This document shows positions 33,460 through 41,574 of a stretch of DNA of 64,000 nucleotides, piece by piece (the stretch's first letter is position 1; every line of letters starts with the position of its first letter). The DNA is from Streptomyces viridochromogenes (lineage in GTDB: Bacteria; Actinomycetota; Actinomycetes; Streptomycetales; Streptomycetaceae). The stretch is from the NCBI RefSeq assembly GCF_001270495.1, contig NZ_LGUR01000211.1, positions 1 to 64,000 on the forward strand, read 5' to 3'. Under the pieces are notes generated by a model that worked only from the letters and a program-made list of their open reading frames with translations, ran no database searches and was not told the origin of the DNA. A program made the translations under genes and the position numbers.

Positions 33460-33868
33460 TGTTGCAATCCTGATGGTTGGTCAGCTTTGGGCCCGGCTGC
33501 TGAGGGAGGGGAGCGCAAGGGGTGCGCATCGGGATGTGCGGGGCCAAGACTCTGACCAGGGCCTTTTGCATCGGTGCTCAGGTCATCGCTCAGGACTTCG
33601 TGATACCCGGGTGTGTCGGTGGTGCGGGGGCGGTGACGAGTCAGTGTCGATGAGAAGCCGCCCATCGGATCCTGGTGCGAGCGGCGCGGGGCGGCGGCTG
33701 TTCCCCGGTCGTGGAGCCTGGTCGCCGGTCCTGGAGATCCAGAATCCTGTTGGGAGTCCACAAGCTGCACAGGTGTGTTCCGTGTGCTGATGTCCGGCTG
33801 AGGCAAGGTTGCGAGGCTCGGGCGACCTGATCGACCTGCTCGCCTCTCACACGGCGAATGACCGCTGA
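33460..33868. other. Non-coding stretch between tRNA fragment and KAS operon
   Basis: This is about 410 bases with no open frame that resembles a protein; the longest frames on either strand have no ribosome site or recognisable motif. It is probably junction DNA from earlier integrations. Confidence 0.5.
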
Positions 33869-33884
33869 GCGATCGTACGATCGC
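33869..33884. promoter_or_regulatory. Perfect 16-bp palindrome after the KAS operon
   Basis: GCGATCGTACGATCGC is a complete loop-less palindrome two bases beyond the KAS II stop at 33887. It may be an operator or part of a transcription end signal. Confidence 0.6.
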
Positions 33885-33886
33885 GT

Positions 33887-35104
33887 TCACGGGGCCGCGA
33901 AGACCAGTACCGTGTTGTGGCCTCCGAAGCCCAGGGAGTGGCTGAGGGCCAGACGGACGGAGCGGGGGCGGGCGGCCGACGCGATGATGTCGATGCCGGC
34001 GGTGGTGTCGTCGGGTGCGGTGAAGTTCGCCGTGGGGGGCATGGTCGCGTAGGTGATGGTCAGGACGGTGAGGGCGGCCTCGACGGCGCCGGCGGCTCCC
34101 ATGGTGTGGCCCAGGGCGCCCTTCGCCGAGGTGACGGAGGGACGTCGGCGGCGGTAGAGGTCCCGGATCACCGTGGCTTCCACGCTGTCGTTGAGCGGGG
34201 TGCTGGTGCCATGGGCGTTGATGTGATCGACGTCGTCGGGGGTGGCTCCCGCCTGGGCGAGCGCCGTCATGGTCGCCGCTCGCAGGCCCGCGCCCTCGGG
34301 GTGCGGGGCCGTCGCGTGATAGGCGTCGCCGGTGGCGCCGTGGCCCGCGAGGCGGGCCAGTACGTGGGCACCGCGGGCGTCGGCGTGGTGTCCGCGTTCG
34401 AGGACAAGGACGCCGCAACCTTCGCCGAGGACGAAACCGTCGCGGTCCTTGTCGAAGGGGCGTGAGGCATGGGCGGGGTCGTGGCTGCGCCGGGACAGGG
34501 CGCCCATCTTGGCGAAGGCGGCGGTGCACAGCGGGGTGACCATGGCGTCGGTGCCGCCCGCGATCGCGATGTCGCAGGTTCCGGCCTTCAGGAGCAGGCA
34601 GGCCGTGATGAGGGCCGTGGCTCCGGAGGCGCAGGCGGTGGAGGTCTGCAGGGAGGGGCCGGTGACGCCGAGGTCCAGGGCGAGGTGGCCGGCCGTCATG
34701 TTGGGGAGGAAGGCGGGCATGGTGAGCGGTGAGACGACGGCTGGGCCGGTGGCGAGGAGCTTGTGGTGCTGCGCTTCGAGGGTGTCGATGCCGCCGGCCG
34801 CGGTGCCGATGACCACGGCCACGCGGGCGGGATCCCAGCCGTCAGGGTGCAGGCCGGCATGGTCGAGAGCTTCCCGGGCCGCGGTCAGCAGGAACCGTGT
34901 GCCGCGGTCGTAGCGCCACAGGCGGCCGCCCCGGCCGGACGGGAGAGCCGGTACCCGGCAGGACATGGTCACCGGCATCTCGCTCAGGACGGGATCGGGG
35001 CGCGCGGTGGCCCTGCCCGCGCACACCGTCTCCCAGGTCGCCGGGGCGCCGGTGCCGCCGGGCGTCACCAGGCCGACGCCGGTGACGGCCACCTCGTCGT
35101 TCAC
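33887..35104 (-). CDS. Beta-ketoacyl-ACP synthase II (FabF-like)
   Basis: This 405-residue decarboxylating condensing enzyme extends acyl chains on ACP. The full triad is visible: nucleophile in TACASGA (about residue 161), His in NAHGTSTPLND and His in GALGHTMGAAGA. The ending LSHSLGFGGHNTVLVF is the usual FabF tail. GTG 35104 overlaps the ACP stop (GTGA), so it is the last gene of the seven-gene operon. No chain-length-factor partner is present, unlike type II aromatic PKS. It is similar in layout to the KAS at 62813 but clearly distinct. The product chain is unknown. Confidence 0.92.
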   Translation of the reverse strand: MNDEVAVTGVGLVTPGGTGAPATWETVCAGRATARPDPVLSEMPVTMSCRVPALPSGRGGRLWRYDRGTRFLLTAAREALDHAGLHPDGWDPARVAVVIGTAAGGIDTLEAQHHKLLATGPAVVSPLTMPAFLPNMTAGHLALDLGVTGPSLQTSTACASGATALITACLLLKAGTCDIAIAGGTDAMVTPLCTAAFAKMGALSRRSHDPAHASRPFDKDRDGFVLGEGCGVLVLERGHHADARGAHVLARLAGHGATGDAYHATAPHPEGAGLRAATMTALAQAGATPDDVDHINAHGTSTPLNDSVEATVIRDLYRRRRPSVTSAKGALGHTMGAAGAVEAALTVLTITYATMPPTANFTAPDDTTAGIDIIASAARPRSVRLALSHSLGFGGHNTVLVFAAP

Positions 35105-35370
35105 TGCACGGCCTCGTGCCCGGCGCCGGGTTCGGTCGTGTCCAGGAGCGCGGTCACCGCGCGGGCCACGTCGGTGACGGTGAGGTCGGCCGATGCGGCG
35201 GAGTCGTCCAGCGGGACCTGCCACTCCTCCTGGAGGGTGACGTAGAGCTCCACCACGGCGAGGGAGTCCAGTTCCAGTTCGTCGAGGGTGACGTCCGGGC
35301 CGATCTGGCCGGGATCGACCTCGAACTTGTCGCTGAGCAGGGTTACGAGGCGGTCGTAGACGCGGTCCAC
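35101..35370 (-). CDS. Acyl carrier protein
   Basis: This 89-residue acidic ACP has phosphopantetheine-attachment Ser in DELELDSLAVVEL (about residue 38). GTG 35370 follows AAGGAG by 6 bases; the gene overlaps the end of the KAS III gene by 28 bases and the start of KAS II by 4. The helical four-bundle pattern and an Ala/Thr-rich C-terminal tail are evident. As a dedicated ACP inside a coupled operon with three ketosynthases, it most likely carries the chain built by this cluster and not primary fatty acids. Confidence 0.92.
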   Translation of the reverse strand: MDRVYDRLVTLLSDKFEVDPGQIGPDVTLDELELDSLAVVELYVTLQEEWQVPLDDSAASADLTVTDVARAVTALLDTTEPGAGHEAVQ

Positions 35371-36575
35371 GGGTGGCTCCTTGTGAGGTCGGGCGTGAGG
35401 CCGGGTGTGCACAGTGGCGTGGTGTCCAGGTCGGTGGGCGGTGCTTCGGCACGGGGGACGGCGCTGGGCCAGCGCAGGGCGACGGAGGCCCAGGTGAGAC
35501 CGCCGCCGAAGGCGGTCAGCAGCGCGCGCTCGCCGGGCGGGACCGCCTGGTGTACGGCGGGGTCCGCCAGGACCAGGGGGATGGAGGCGGCCGCGGTGTT
35601 GCCGAGGTCGCGGATGTTGCCGTACCGGTGGGCGGGCGCGATGCCCAGGCGGTCCGCGACCGAGTCCAGGATGCGCTGGTTGGCCTGGTGGCCGACGAAC
35701 GCCCGTACCGTCTCCGGGAGCCAATGGGCCTGGCTGAGCGCCGAGTTGGCGGATTGGGTCATCCGGCGTACCGCGTGGGCGTAGACCGTCCGGCCCTGCA
35801 TCCGGAAGTACCGGTCCGCGGGGGCGGCGGGCGGGAGGTGCCGCGGGTGGCGGGAGCCGCCGTGCGGGACGGTGATCAGGTCGTCGCCACCGCCGTCGGT
35901 ACCGAGGTCGGTGGCGATCACCGCCCCGGGTTCGTCCGTGGTGCCCGCGCGCAGCACCACCGCTCCGGCGCCGTCGCCGAAGATCGGCGCGGTCTCGCGG
36001 TCGGTGGGGTCGACGATGGTGGTGTAGGTGTCGGCGCCGATCACCAGGGGCATGGCGCAGGTGCCGGCGCGGACGAACGCCGTCGCCGTGGCCAGCGCGT
36101 ACAGGAAGCCCGAGCACACGGCGGAGAGGTCGAAGGCCGGGACGGTGCCCAGGCCCAGCCGGTGGGCGACGGCGGGAGCGGTGGCGGGGCACGGGTGGTC
36201 GGGTGTGGTGGTGGCGAGCAGCAGCATGTCGGGTCGGTGGTTTCCGGCAGAGGCGAGCGCGGCCCGTCCCGCGCCGACGGCCAGGTCGCCGGTGCTGGTG
36301 CCGGGCTCGGCGTGACGGCGGCGGGCGATGCCGGTGCGGTCCCGGATCCAGGTGTCGTCGGTGCGCAGCGCGCCGCGTGCGACGACCGTGTCGTTGTCGA
36401 CGACCGGGTGCGGGAGGCAGGCTCCGATTCCGGTGACGACCGCGGTTCCCACGACGGCCCGAGTCCCGTCCCTGGTGCCTGCGACGCCCTCGGCCCCCGT
36501 GGCGGCCTCCGCTCCCGACCCGCCCGTGGTGGAGCGCGGTGCGCTCGAACTGCCTTGGGATTCGCCGCTGTTCAT
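35343..36575 (-). CDS. Beta-ketoacyl-ACP synthase III (FabH-like), copy 1
   Basis: This is a 410-residue thiolase-fold condensing or acyl-transfer enzyme. Catalytic Cys is in LSAVCSGFLYAL, His in VGHQANQRI, and Asn in LGNTAAASIP, so the Cys-His-Asn triad is intact. The ATG at 36575 overlaps the SDR stop (ATGA). This gives a Ser/Gly/Ala-rich N-terminal extension of about 40 residues before TAVVTGIGACLP; GTG 36452 would give a normal 370-residue FabH. The extension is unusual for the family. It may select the starter unit for the cluster's ACP. Confidence 0.9.
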   Translation of the reverse strand: MNSGESQGSSSAPRSTTGGSGAEAATGAEGVAGTRDGTRAVVGTAVVTGIGACLPHPVVDNDTVVARGALRTDDTWIRDRTGIARRRHAEPGTSTGDLAVGAGRAALASAGNHRPDMLLLATTTPDHPCPATAPAVAHRLGLGTVPAFDLSAVCSGFLYALATATAFVRAGTCAMPLVIGADTYTTIVDPTDRETAPIFGDGAGAVVLRAGTTDEPGAVIATDLGTDGGGDDLITVPHGGSRHPRHLPPAAPADRYFRMQGRTVYAHAVRRMTQSANSALSQAHWLPETVRAFVGHQANQRILDSVADRLGIAPAHRYGNIRDLGNTAAASIPLVLADPAVHQAVPPGERALLTAFGGGLTWASVALRWPSAVPRAEAPPTDLDTTPLCTPGLTPDLTRSHPWTASTTAS

Positions 36576-37414
36576 ACGGTGACGAAGGGCGAGGCGGGCT
36601 TGGGGTGGCCGGCCAGGCCGCCGTCCGGTACGGCGAGTCCGCCGTCGACGACCAGGGCGTGCCCGGTGACGAACGACGAGGCCGGGGCGGCGAGGAAGAG
36701 CGCGGCTCCGACGACCTCGTCCGCGGTGGCCCACCGGCCCATCGGGACGTGGCTGGTGAGCCAGTCCGACAGGGGGCCGGTCTCGCTGGCGAACGCGGTC
36801 ATGTCGGTGCGGGTCCAGCCGGGGCACAGGGCGTTGACGCGGATGCCCTGCCGGGCCCAGCCGACCGCGAGGCTGCGAGTGAGGGAGAGCTGCGCGGCCT
36901 TGGTGGCGGCGTACGCCTCCATCATGGGCGTGCCGACCAGGCCGGCGACGGAGGACATCAGGATGAGGCTGGCGCGGCGTGAGTCGGCCAGATGGGGGTG
37001 GGCGGCCCGGCACAGGGCGGCCGTGGCGTTGAGGTTCACGGTGACCACGGTTTCCCAGTCCTGCTGGCGGGCGTGCTGCAGCGGCGCCAGCAGGGGGCTG
37101 CCGTCCTCGGCGGTGGGCAGGGTGCCCGCGTTGTGGACGACGACGTCGAGGCCGCCGAGCGCGGCGGCAGCCCGGTCGACCAGGTCGGCCGCCGCGCCGG
37201 GTTCGGTCAGGTCCCCGTCGAGGGCCACGGCCTTGTGCCCCCGCTCCTCCACCGCGCGGAGGGTCGCGTCGAGCGCGGGCAGTGTCCGTGCGGTGACCGC
37301 CAGGTCGCAGCCCGCGTCGGCCAGGCCCTCGGCGACGGCCTTGCCGATGCCACGGGACGCGCCCGTCACCAGCGCGCGGGCGCCGTCCAGGCGGAACATG
37401 TCGATGGCGTTCAT
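36572..37414 (-). CDS. SDR-family 3-oxoacyl reductase (FabG-like)
   Basis: This is a 280-residue NAD(P)H-dependent short-chain reductase. The Rossmann motif TGASRGIG lies near residue 18, NAGT near 97, catalytic Ser in LMSSVAG and YAATK near residue 165; the ending ALVVDGGLAVPDGG is typical of FabG-type enzymes. It is probably the ketoreductase for the cluster. ATGA overlaps on both sides bind it into the operon, and AGAAGGAG precedes its start. Cofactor preference (Arg after the glycine motif, TARTL) suggests NADPH. Confidence 0.93.
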   Translation of the reverse strand: MNAIDMFRLDGARALVTGASRGIGKAVAEGLADAGCDLAVTARTLPALDATLRAVEERGHKAVALDGDLTEPGAAADLVDRAAAALGGLDVVVHNAGTLPTAEDGSPLLAPLQHARQQDWETVVTVNLNATAALCRAAHPHLADSRRASLILMSSVAGLVGTPMMEAYAATKAAQLSLTRSLAVGWARQGIRVNALCPGWTRTDMTAFASETGPLSDWLTSHVPMGRWATADEVVGAALFLAAPASSFVTGHALVVDGGLAVPDGGLAGHPKPASPFVTV

Positions 37415-38475
37415 TGCGGGGCTCCTTCTGACTCGGACGGACGGTGGGTGGCCGTGGCCACAGAGGTGACGGCGGGTGCGCCGCTCCAGGTGAGGAGCGC
37501 GCTGCCCCAGGTCATGCCGGCGCCGAAGACGGCCACCAGGACGCGGTCGCCGGGCCGCAGCGGGTGTGCGGAGACGGCGCGGGCGAGTGCGTAGGGCGCG
37601 CTGGCGGCGCCGATGTTGCCGACCTCGTGGCCGACGACCACCAGGCGGTCGGCGGGGATGCCGAGGTCGGCACCCATGCGCCGGAGCAGTACGGGATTGG
37701 GCTGATGGGCGACGAAGCAGTCGATGTCCTCGATGCTCAGCCCGCTCCGGCCGAGGGCGTCGGTGATGAGCCGGGGGAAGGTGTCGGTGATGAACCGGCC
37801 GATGGTGCGGCCGTCCATCCGGATGCAGTGGGCGCGCTCGCCGAGGGTGGACGCGCTGGCCGGGCTGCGGCTGCCGCCGGCCGGGATCAGGACGCGGTCG
37901 GCGAGGGCGCCGTCGGAGCCGAGGCCGAAATGGGTGAACCCCTGGCCACCCGGCACCGGTCCCAGGATCGCGGCGGCGGCCCCGTCGGCGAACAGGACGG
38001 CGGTGCCCCGGTCGGTGGGGTCGAGGAACTTCGAGTAGGCCTCGACGCCGACGACGGCCGCGTACCGGATCTCCGGGCTGCCGCGCAGCCAGTCGTGGGC
38101 CACCTTGGCTGCGAACAGCCAGCCCGAGCAGGCCGCGCTGACGTCGAGGGCGACGGCGGCACGGGCTCCCACCGCGGTCTGGATGCGGCAGGCGGTCGAG
38201 GGTCCCAGTTCGTCGGGTGTGGAGGTGCCGCACACCAGCAGGCCGATGTCGGCCACGTCGACGCCCGCGGCGTCGGCCGCCGCCCGCACCGCGTGTGCCG
38301 CGAGGTCCGAGGCGGCCTCGTCGTCGGCGGCCACATGGCGTTTGAGGACTCCGGTACGCTCGATGATCCACTCCGCCGTCACGCCCGCACCGAGCGCCAC
38401 CTCGGCGTTGGTGCGCACGGTGGGCGGCAGGTGGGTGCCCATACCGAGGACGCCGATACGGCGCTCACCCGTCAT
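37411..38475 (-). CDS. Beta-ketoacyl-ACP synthase III (FabH-like), copy 2
   Basis: This 354-residue FabH homologue is distinct from copy 1. Catalytic Cys is in DVSAACSGWLFA; the usual GHQAN is replaced by AHQPNPVLL, keeping His and Asn spacing; the third residue is in VGNIGAASAP. The substrate pocket therefore probably differs from housekeeping FabH. It may condense, or transfer an acyl group to a hydroxyl or amine as CerJ-type KAS III enzymes do. ATGA overlaps couple it to the oxidase gene before and the SDR after. Two different KAS III genes in one operon is uncommon. Confidence 0.9.
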   Translation of the reverse strand: MTGERRIGVLGMGTHLPPTVRTNAEVALGAGVTAEWIIERTGVLKRHVAADDEAASDLAAHAVRAAADAAGVDVADIGLLVCGTSTPDELGPSTACRIQTAVGARAAVALDVSAACSGWLFAAKVAHDWLRGSPEIRYAAVVGVEAYSKFLDPTDRGTAVLFADGAAAAILGPVPGGQGFTHFGLGSDGALADRVLIPAGGSRSPASASTLGERAHCIRMDGRTIGRFITDTFPRLITDALGRSGLSIEDIDCFVAHQPNPVLLRRMGADLGIPADRLVVVGHEVGNIGAASAPYALARAVSAHPLRPGDRVLVAVFGAGMTWGSALLTWSGAPAVTSVATATHRPSESEGAPQ

Positions 38476-40295
38476 GCCGTGCCTCCTCGTGTCCAGGTGA
38501 GCGTGGTCCGCAGGGCGGTGTCGCAGTCCGTGGGCGCGAGGTCGGCGGGATGCGCGAACGCCTCGATGAGCAGCGGCAGGTGGGGCCGGACCTCGTCGCA
38601 GAGCCGGTCGGCGGCGTCGGACAGGGCCTGGATGTCCGCCGGCCGCAGCGTTTCGAGCGCGAGGAGGGAGCCCGATCGGCGGCGGGCCGCCATGACGCCG
38701 TGCAGTGCCGCCAGCGGCCGCAGCGCGCGGGCCAGGTCGCGGTCCTGTGTCCCGGCGAGGGCGCGGACGACGTCCTCGGCGATGAGCGAGTCCGCGTAGA
38801 CCTCGCCGAGCACACCCGCGTCCTCCAGCAAGGGGTTCCACGCCTCGAAGGGGACGGCGGCCTCGGTGCCGCCCAGCCGCTTCGCCAGGTGCCGGGTCAG
38901 GTCGTGCCGATGACGGCGTACGACCATCGGCCACCACCCCGGGGACAGCGGCGAGGGCGAAGTCCCGGCGTCCGTTTTCCTGTCGTCCGCTTTCCGGCCG
39001 GCCGCTTCGGCCAGGGCGCTCCCGATGTCGTAGAAGATGAGCTGGCTGTCCCCGCCGGCCGTGTCGAAGGCGTGGTGGAAGCCGTGGTATCCGGCCAGCC
39101 GGTTGGCGTCCAGGTGTCCCGAGAGGCCGCAGCGGCGCTGGCACTCGGCGGTGACGCGGGCGGCCAGCCGGACCGCGGCGGCCTTGTACGCGGCCAGCGG
39201 ACGGCTGACGGCGGTCCACGGACTGAACCCCATCTCCGTGACGCTTCCCTCCGCGGGGGCATTGCGGGACTCCTCCCACAGCGCGCGTGCTCCATGGGCG
39301 GCGCAGGACAGGGCGAACGCGTCGGCCAGCGCGCCCAGCACGGCGCGTTGCTGGGTGCGGTACGTGAGCAGGGGGACGCCGGGGGCCAGCCGCCCCTGAG
39401 TGCGGCGCCCCTGCGCGTAGGTGACGGCCTGGACGGCGGCCTGCCGGCTGGTGGCTGCGGCGACCGCCGGCATGGCCGCCCACAGCCCCTGGCCGACGCG
39501 CAGGGTGCGTTGCAGGCGTCCCGCGGCGGACCCGGCGGGATCGTGGAAGGTGCCGTCGGGCGCGATGCGGGCGCCGTCGGCGAGCCAGTGGGCGTGCGGG
39601 AGCCGGGCATGGTGGAAGCGCACCTGGACGTAGTCGAGGGGCAGCGCGCCCAGACCGATGGGCGAGGAGATCTCGACGCCGGGCAGTGCTCCGCCGTCGC
39701 CGGTCAGGTCGGCCACGAAGGCGAAGACCCCGTGGTCGGTGCCGCCCGTGACCAGCCGTGCCGGCACCACCGCCGTCTGCGGTACGTCCAGGGTGCCCGC
39801 GCTGCCGAACTTGGCGGCCGCCTCGTCCGGGGTGTGCAGGACGAACTCGCCGGTGGACGGGTCGAGTTCGGCCCGGGTGCGGGTCGCGAGGTGGCTGTTG
39901 GCCTGCCCTGCCTCGGTGATCAGGTAGACGCCCTTGGCCCGGCCGGACCGCAGGGCCGCCACGCGGGACGTCAAGTCGACCGAATCGCCGCCCAGTTGGA
40001 CGATGGACCCCAGACAGAGCAGGTGGTGGACGAGTGCCGCCAGGCAGAGGGAGGGGTCGGCGACCGCCGCCCAGGCGTGCGCCGCGGTCAGCCGCGCCGG
40101 GTCGTCGAAGAGGTCGTACGGCAGCGGCTCGCCCAACCGCCGTAGACGGTCCAGGAGTTGTCGGCCTCCGCTGCCGGCCGGGGCGTCGGTGGCGAGTGCC
40201 TTGTGCAGTTCGGAGAGGAAGGCGGGGTCGCAGGGGCCGTGGACGAGCCGCCGCATCTCGTCGCGGGCGGCCGTGGGCCGGTGTGCGGGGGGCAT
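38472..40295 (-). CDS. Acyl-CoA oxidase/dehydrogenase-like flavoprotein
   Basis: This 607-residue protein has the length and layout of peroxisomal-type acyl-CoA oxidases, not 380-residue dehydrogenases. The FAD-binding beta-domain segment VYLITEAGQANSHLATRTRAELDP and FVLHTPDEAAAKFG align with the oxidase MTEL/ETTA and HTP motifs from memory. A long helical C-terminal half follows. ATG 40295 has GGAGGA 6 bases upstream; GTG 40325, overlapping the acyltransferase stop, is an alternative. It would install a trans-2 double bond, or oxidise an ACP-bound chain, in the cluster's product. Confidence 0.8.
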   Translation of the reverse strand: MPPAHRPTAARDEMRRLVHGPCDPAFLSELHKALATDAPAGSGGRQLLDRLRRLGEPLPYDLFDDPARLTAAHAWAAVADPSLCLAALVHHLLCLGSIVQLGGDSVDLTSRVAALRSGRAKGVYLITEAGQANSHLATRTRAELDPSTGEFVLHTPDEAAAKFGSAGTLDVPQTAVVPARLVTGGTDHGVFAFVADLTGDGGALPGVEISSPIGLGALPLDYVQVRFHHARLPHAHWLADGARIAPDGTFHDPAGSAAGRLQRTLRVGQGLWAAMPAVAAATSRQAAVQAVTYAQGRRTQGRLAPGVPLLTYRTQQRAVLGALADAFALSCAAHGARALWEESRNAPAEGSVTEMGFSPWTAVSRPLAAYKAAAVRLAARVTAECQRRCGLSGHLDANRLAGYHGFHHAFDTAGGDSQLIFYDIGSALAEAAGRKADDRKTDAGTSPSPLSPGWWPMVVRRHRHDLTRHLAKRLGGTEAAVPFEAWNPLLEDAGVLGEVYADSLIAEDVVRALAGTQDRDLARALRPLAALHGVMAARRRSGSLLALETLRPADIQALSDAADRLCDEVRPHLPLLIEAFAHPADLAPTDCDTALRTTLTWTRGGTA

Positions 40296-40321
40296 CGCTG
40301 GTCCTCCAGGGGGAGCGTGCG

Positions 40322-41350
40322 TCACCAGGGGAAGTCGGGTTCGGCGAGCGGGGCGTGGACGGGTGGTGGTGCGGGGCTTGTGGAGAGGACCCTGCGGGCA
40401 CTGGAGGCCAGGGCGTCGCCCGTGCCCGCTTCGAAGAAGACCTCCGGCCGGTGCGCGGCCGCCTGGCGCAGCGCGGTGGGCACCACGGCCGGCAGCACCA
40501 GGCAGTCCGCCAGGCGCCGGGGCAGGTCGTCGTCGGGGCGGTAGCGGCGTCCGGCCACGGCCGAGTAGACGGGTACGCGCGCCGGCGCCAGGGCGTAGGC
40601 GCGCACCGACGACGCGAACACCTCGGACTGGGCGGCCAGCGCCGGGTGGTGGGAGGAGAACGGCAGCCGCAGCCGTACGGCGGCCACGTTCGTGTCGTCG
40701 GCCACCTTCTCGATCCGGGCCAGGGCCGGCACGGGGCCCGCGATCACCACGGACCGGTCGTCGTTGACCACCGCCACCACGGCGTCCGGCGCCCCGGTGC
40801 GGTCCAGCAGCCGGCGGGCGGACTGCTCCGAGCAGCCGAGCAGGGTCAGTCCGCCGGGGCAGGAGGACAGCACGACAGCGAGGTCATGGGCCGCGCGTGC
40901 CCCGTCGCCGACGCTGAGGACCCCGGCGGCGGTCAGCGCGGCGATCTCCCCGAAGCTCACCCCGACGACCGCCGTGGGGGCTCCGACGGACGCGCTCAGT
41001 GCCCGGTGTACCGCCATCGAGGCACCGAACAGGGCCAGTTGGGAGGAGCCCGTGGCCGCCTGCGCCAACTCGGCTCCGGTGGGCGGCTGTCGCCCCAGCA
41101 GCCAGGGACCGAGCGGTCGCATGCCGCGCTCGACCGCGACCTCGTCGACCTGCTCGAAGACCTCGCGAAGGGCCGGGTTCAGGCGGTCGGAACGGGTGGC
41201 GCGGGCGGCATGGGCGGCGCGTGCGGCGCGGGCGGCGCGTGCGGCGCGGGTCAGGGCGCCGACGGAGAAGTCTCCCTGGCCCGGGAACAGATGGACGGAT
41301 CCGTGCCAGGAAGCCGGACGCTTCGGTCCGCGCGAGGGACTTGTGGACAT
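40322..41350 (-). CDS. Malonyl-CoA:ACP acyltransferase-like protein
   Basis: This is a 342-residue stand-alone FabD/AT-type transferase and the first gene of the operon. It shows LFPGQGDFS near residue 21, the nucleophile elbow GVSFGE (family consensus GHSxGE, so the His before Ser is Val), and the catalytic His region LPFSSHHPAL. An Ala-Arg repeat insertion (about residues 33-50, from a GC-rich tandem repeat at 41203-41256) lies after the first motif. ATG 41350 follows GGAAGGA. It is expected to load malonyl or another extender on the ACP at 35101; the GVS variant may reflect altered specificity. Confidence 0.85.
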   Translation of the reverse strand: MSTSPSRGPKRPASWHGSVHLFPGQGDFSVGALTRAARAARAARAAHAARATRSDRLNPALREVFEQVDEVAVERGMRPLGPWLLGRQPPTGAELAQAATGSSQLALFGASMAVHRALSASVGAPTAVVGVSFGEIAALTAAGVLSVGDGARAAHDLAVVLSSCPGGLTLLGCSEQSARRLLDRTGAPDAVVAVVNDDRSVVIAGPVPALARIEKVADDTNVAAVRLRLPFSSHHPALAAQSEVFASSVRAYALAPARVPVYSAVAGRRYRPDDDLPRRLADCLVLPAVVPTALRQAAAHRPEVFFEAGTGDALASSARRVLSTSPAPPPVHAPLAEPDFPW

Positions 41351-41507
41351 CTCGTCCTTCCGCCCGGTCGGGCAGGTCGTCGGTGCACGAGGGGCGTACG
41401 ACCGTCACGGGTGCGCCTCCAGTGCGCACTGCTCACGGCCGAGAGGGGCGCCGCACCCTGAGCCTGCCTGGTCGAAAGCGCTTCCACCGCCTATGCGGGA
41501 GGCAAAC

Positions 41508-41534
41508 GTGTTGAACACATGCGGACGTTGAACG
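41508..41534. promoter_or_regulatory. Paired inverted repeats in the divergent promoter region
   Basis: GTGTTGAACAC (41508-41518) and CGTTGAACG (41526-41534) are two palindromes with the same GTTGAAC centre, 17 bp apart, between the KAS operon start (41350, minus) and the Xre/TPR gene (41575, plus). They are good candidates for an autoregulatory operator. Confidence 0.5.
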
Positions 41535-41574
41535 CAAGTGCACGCGACCGGAAGAGAGGGACAGGGAGAGGAGT

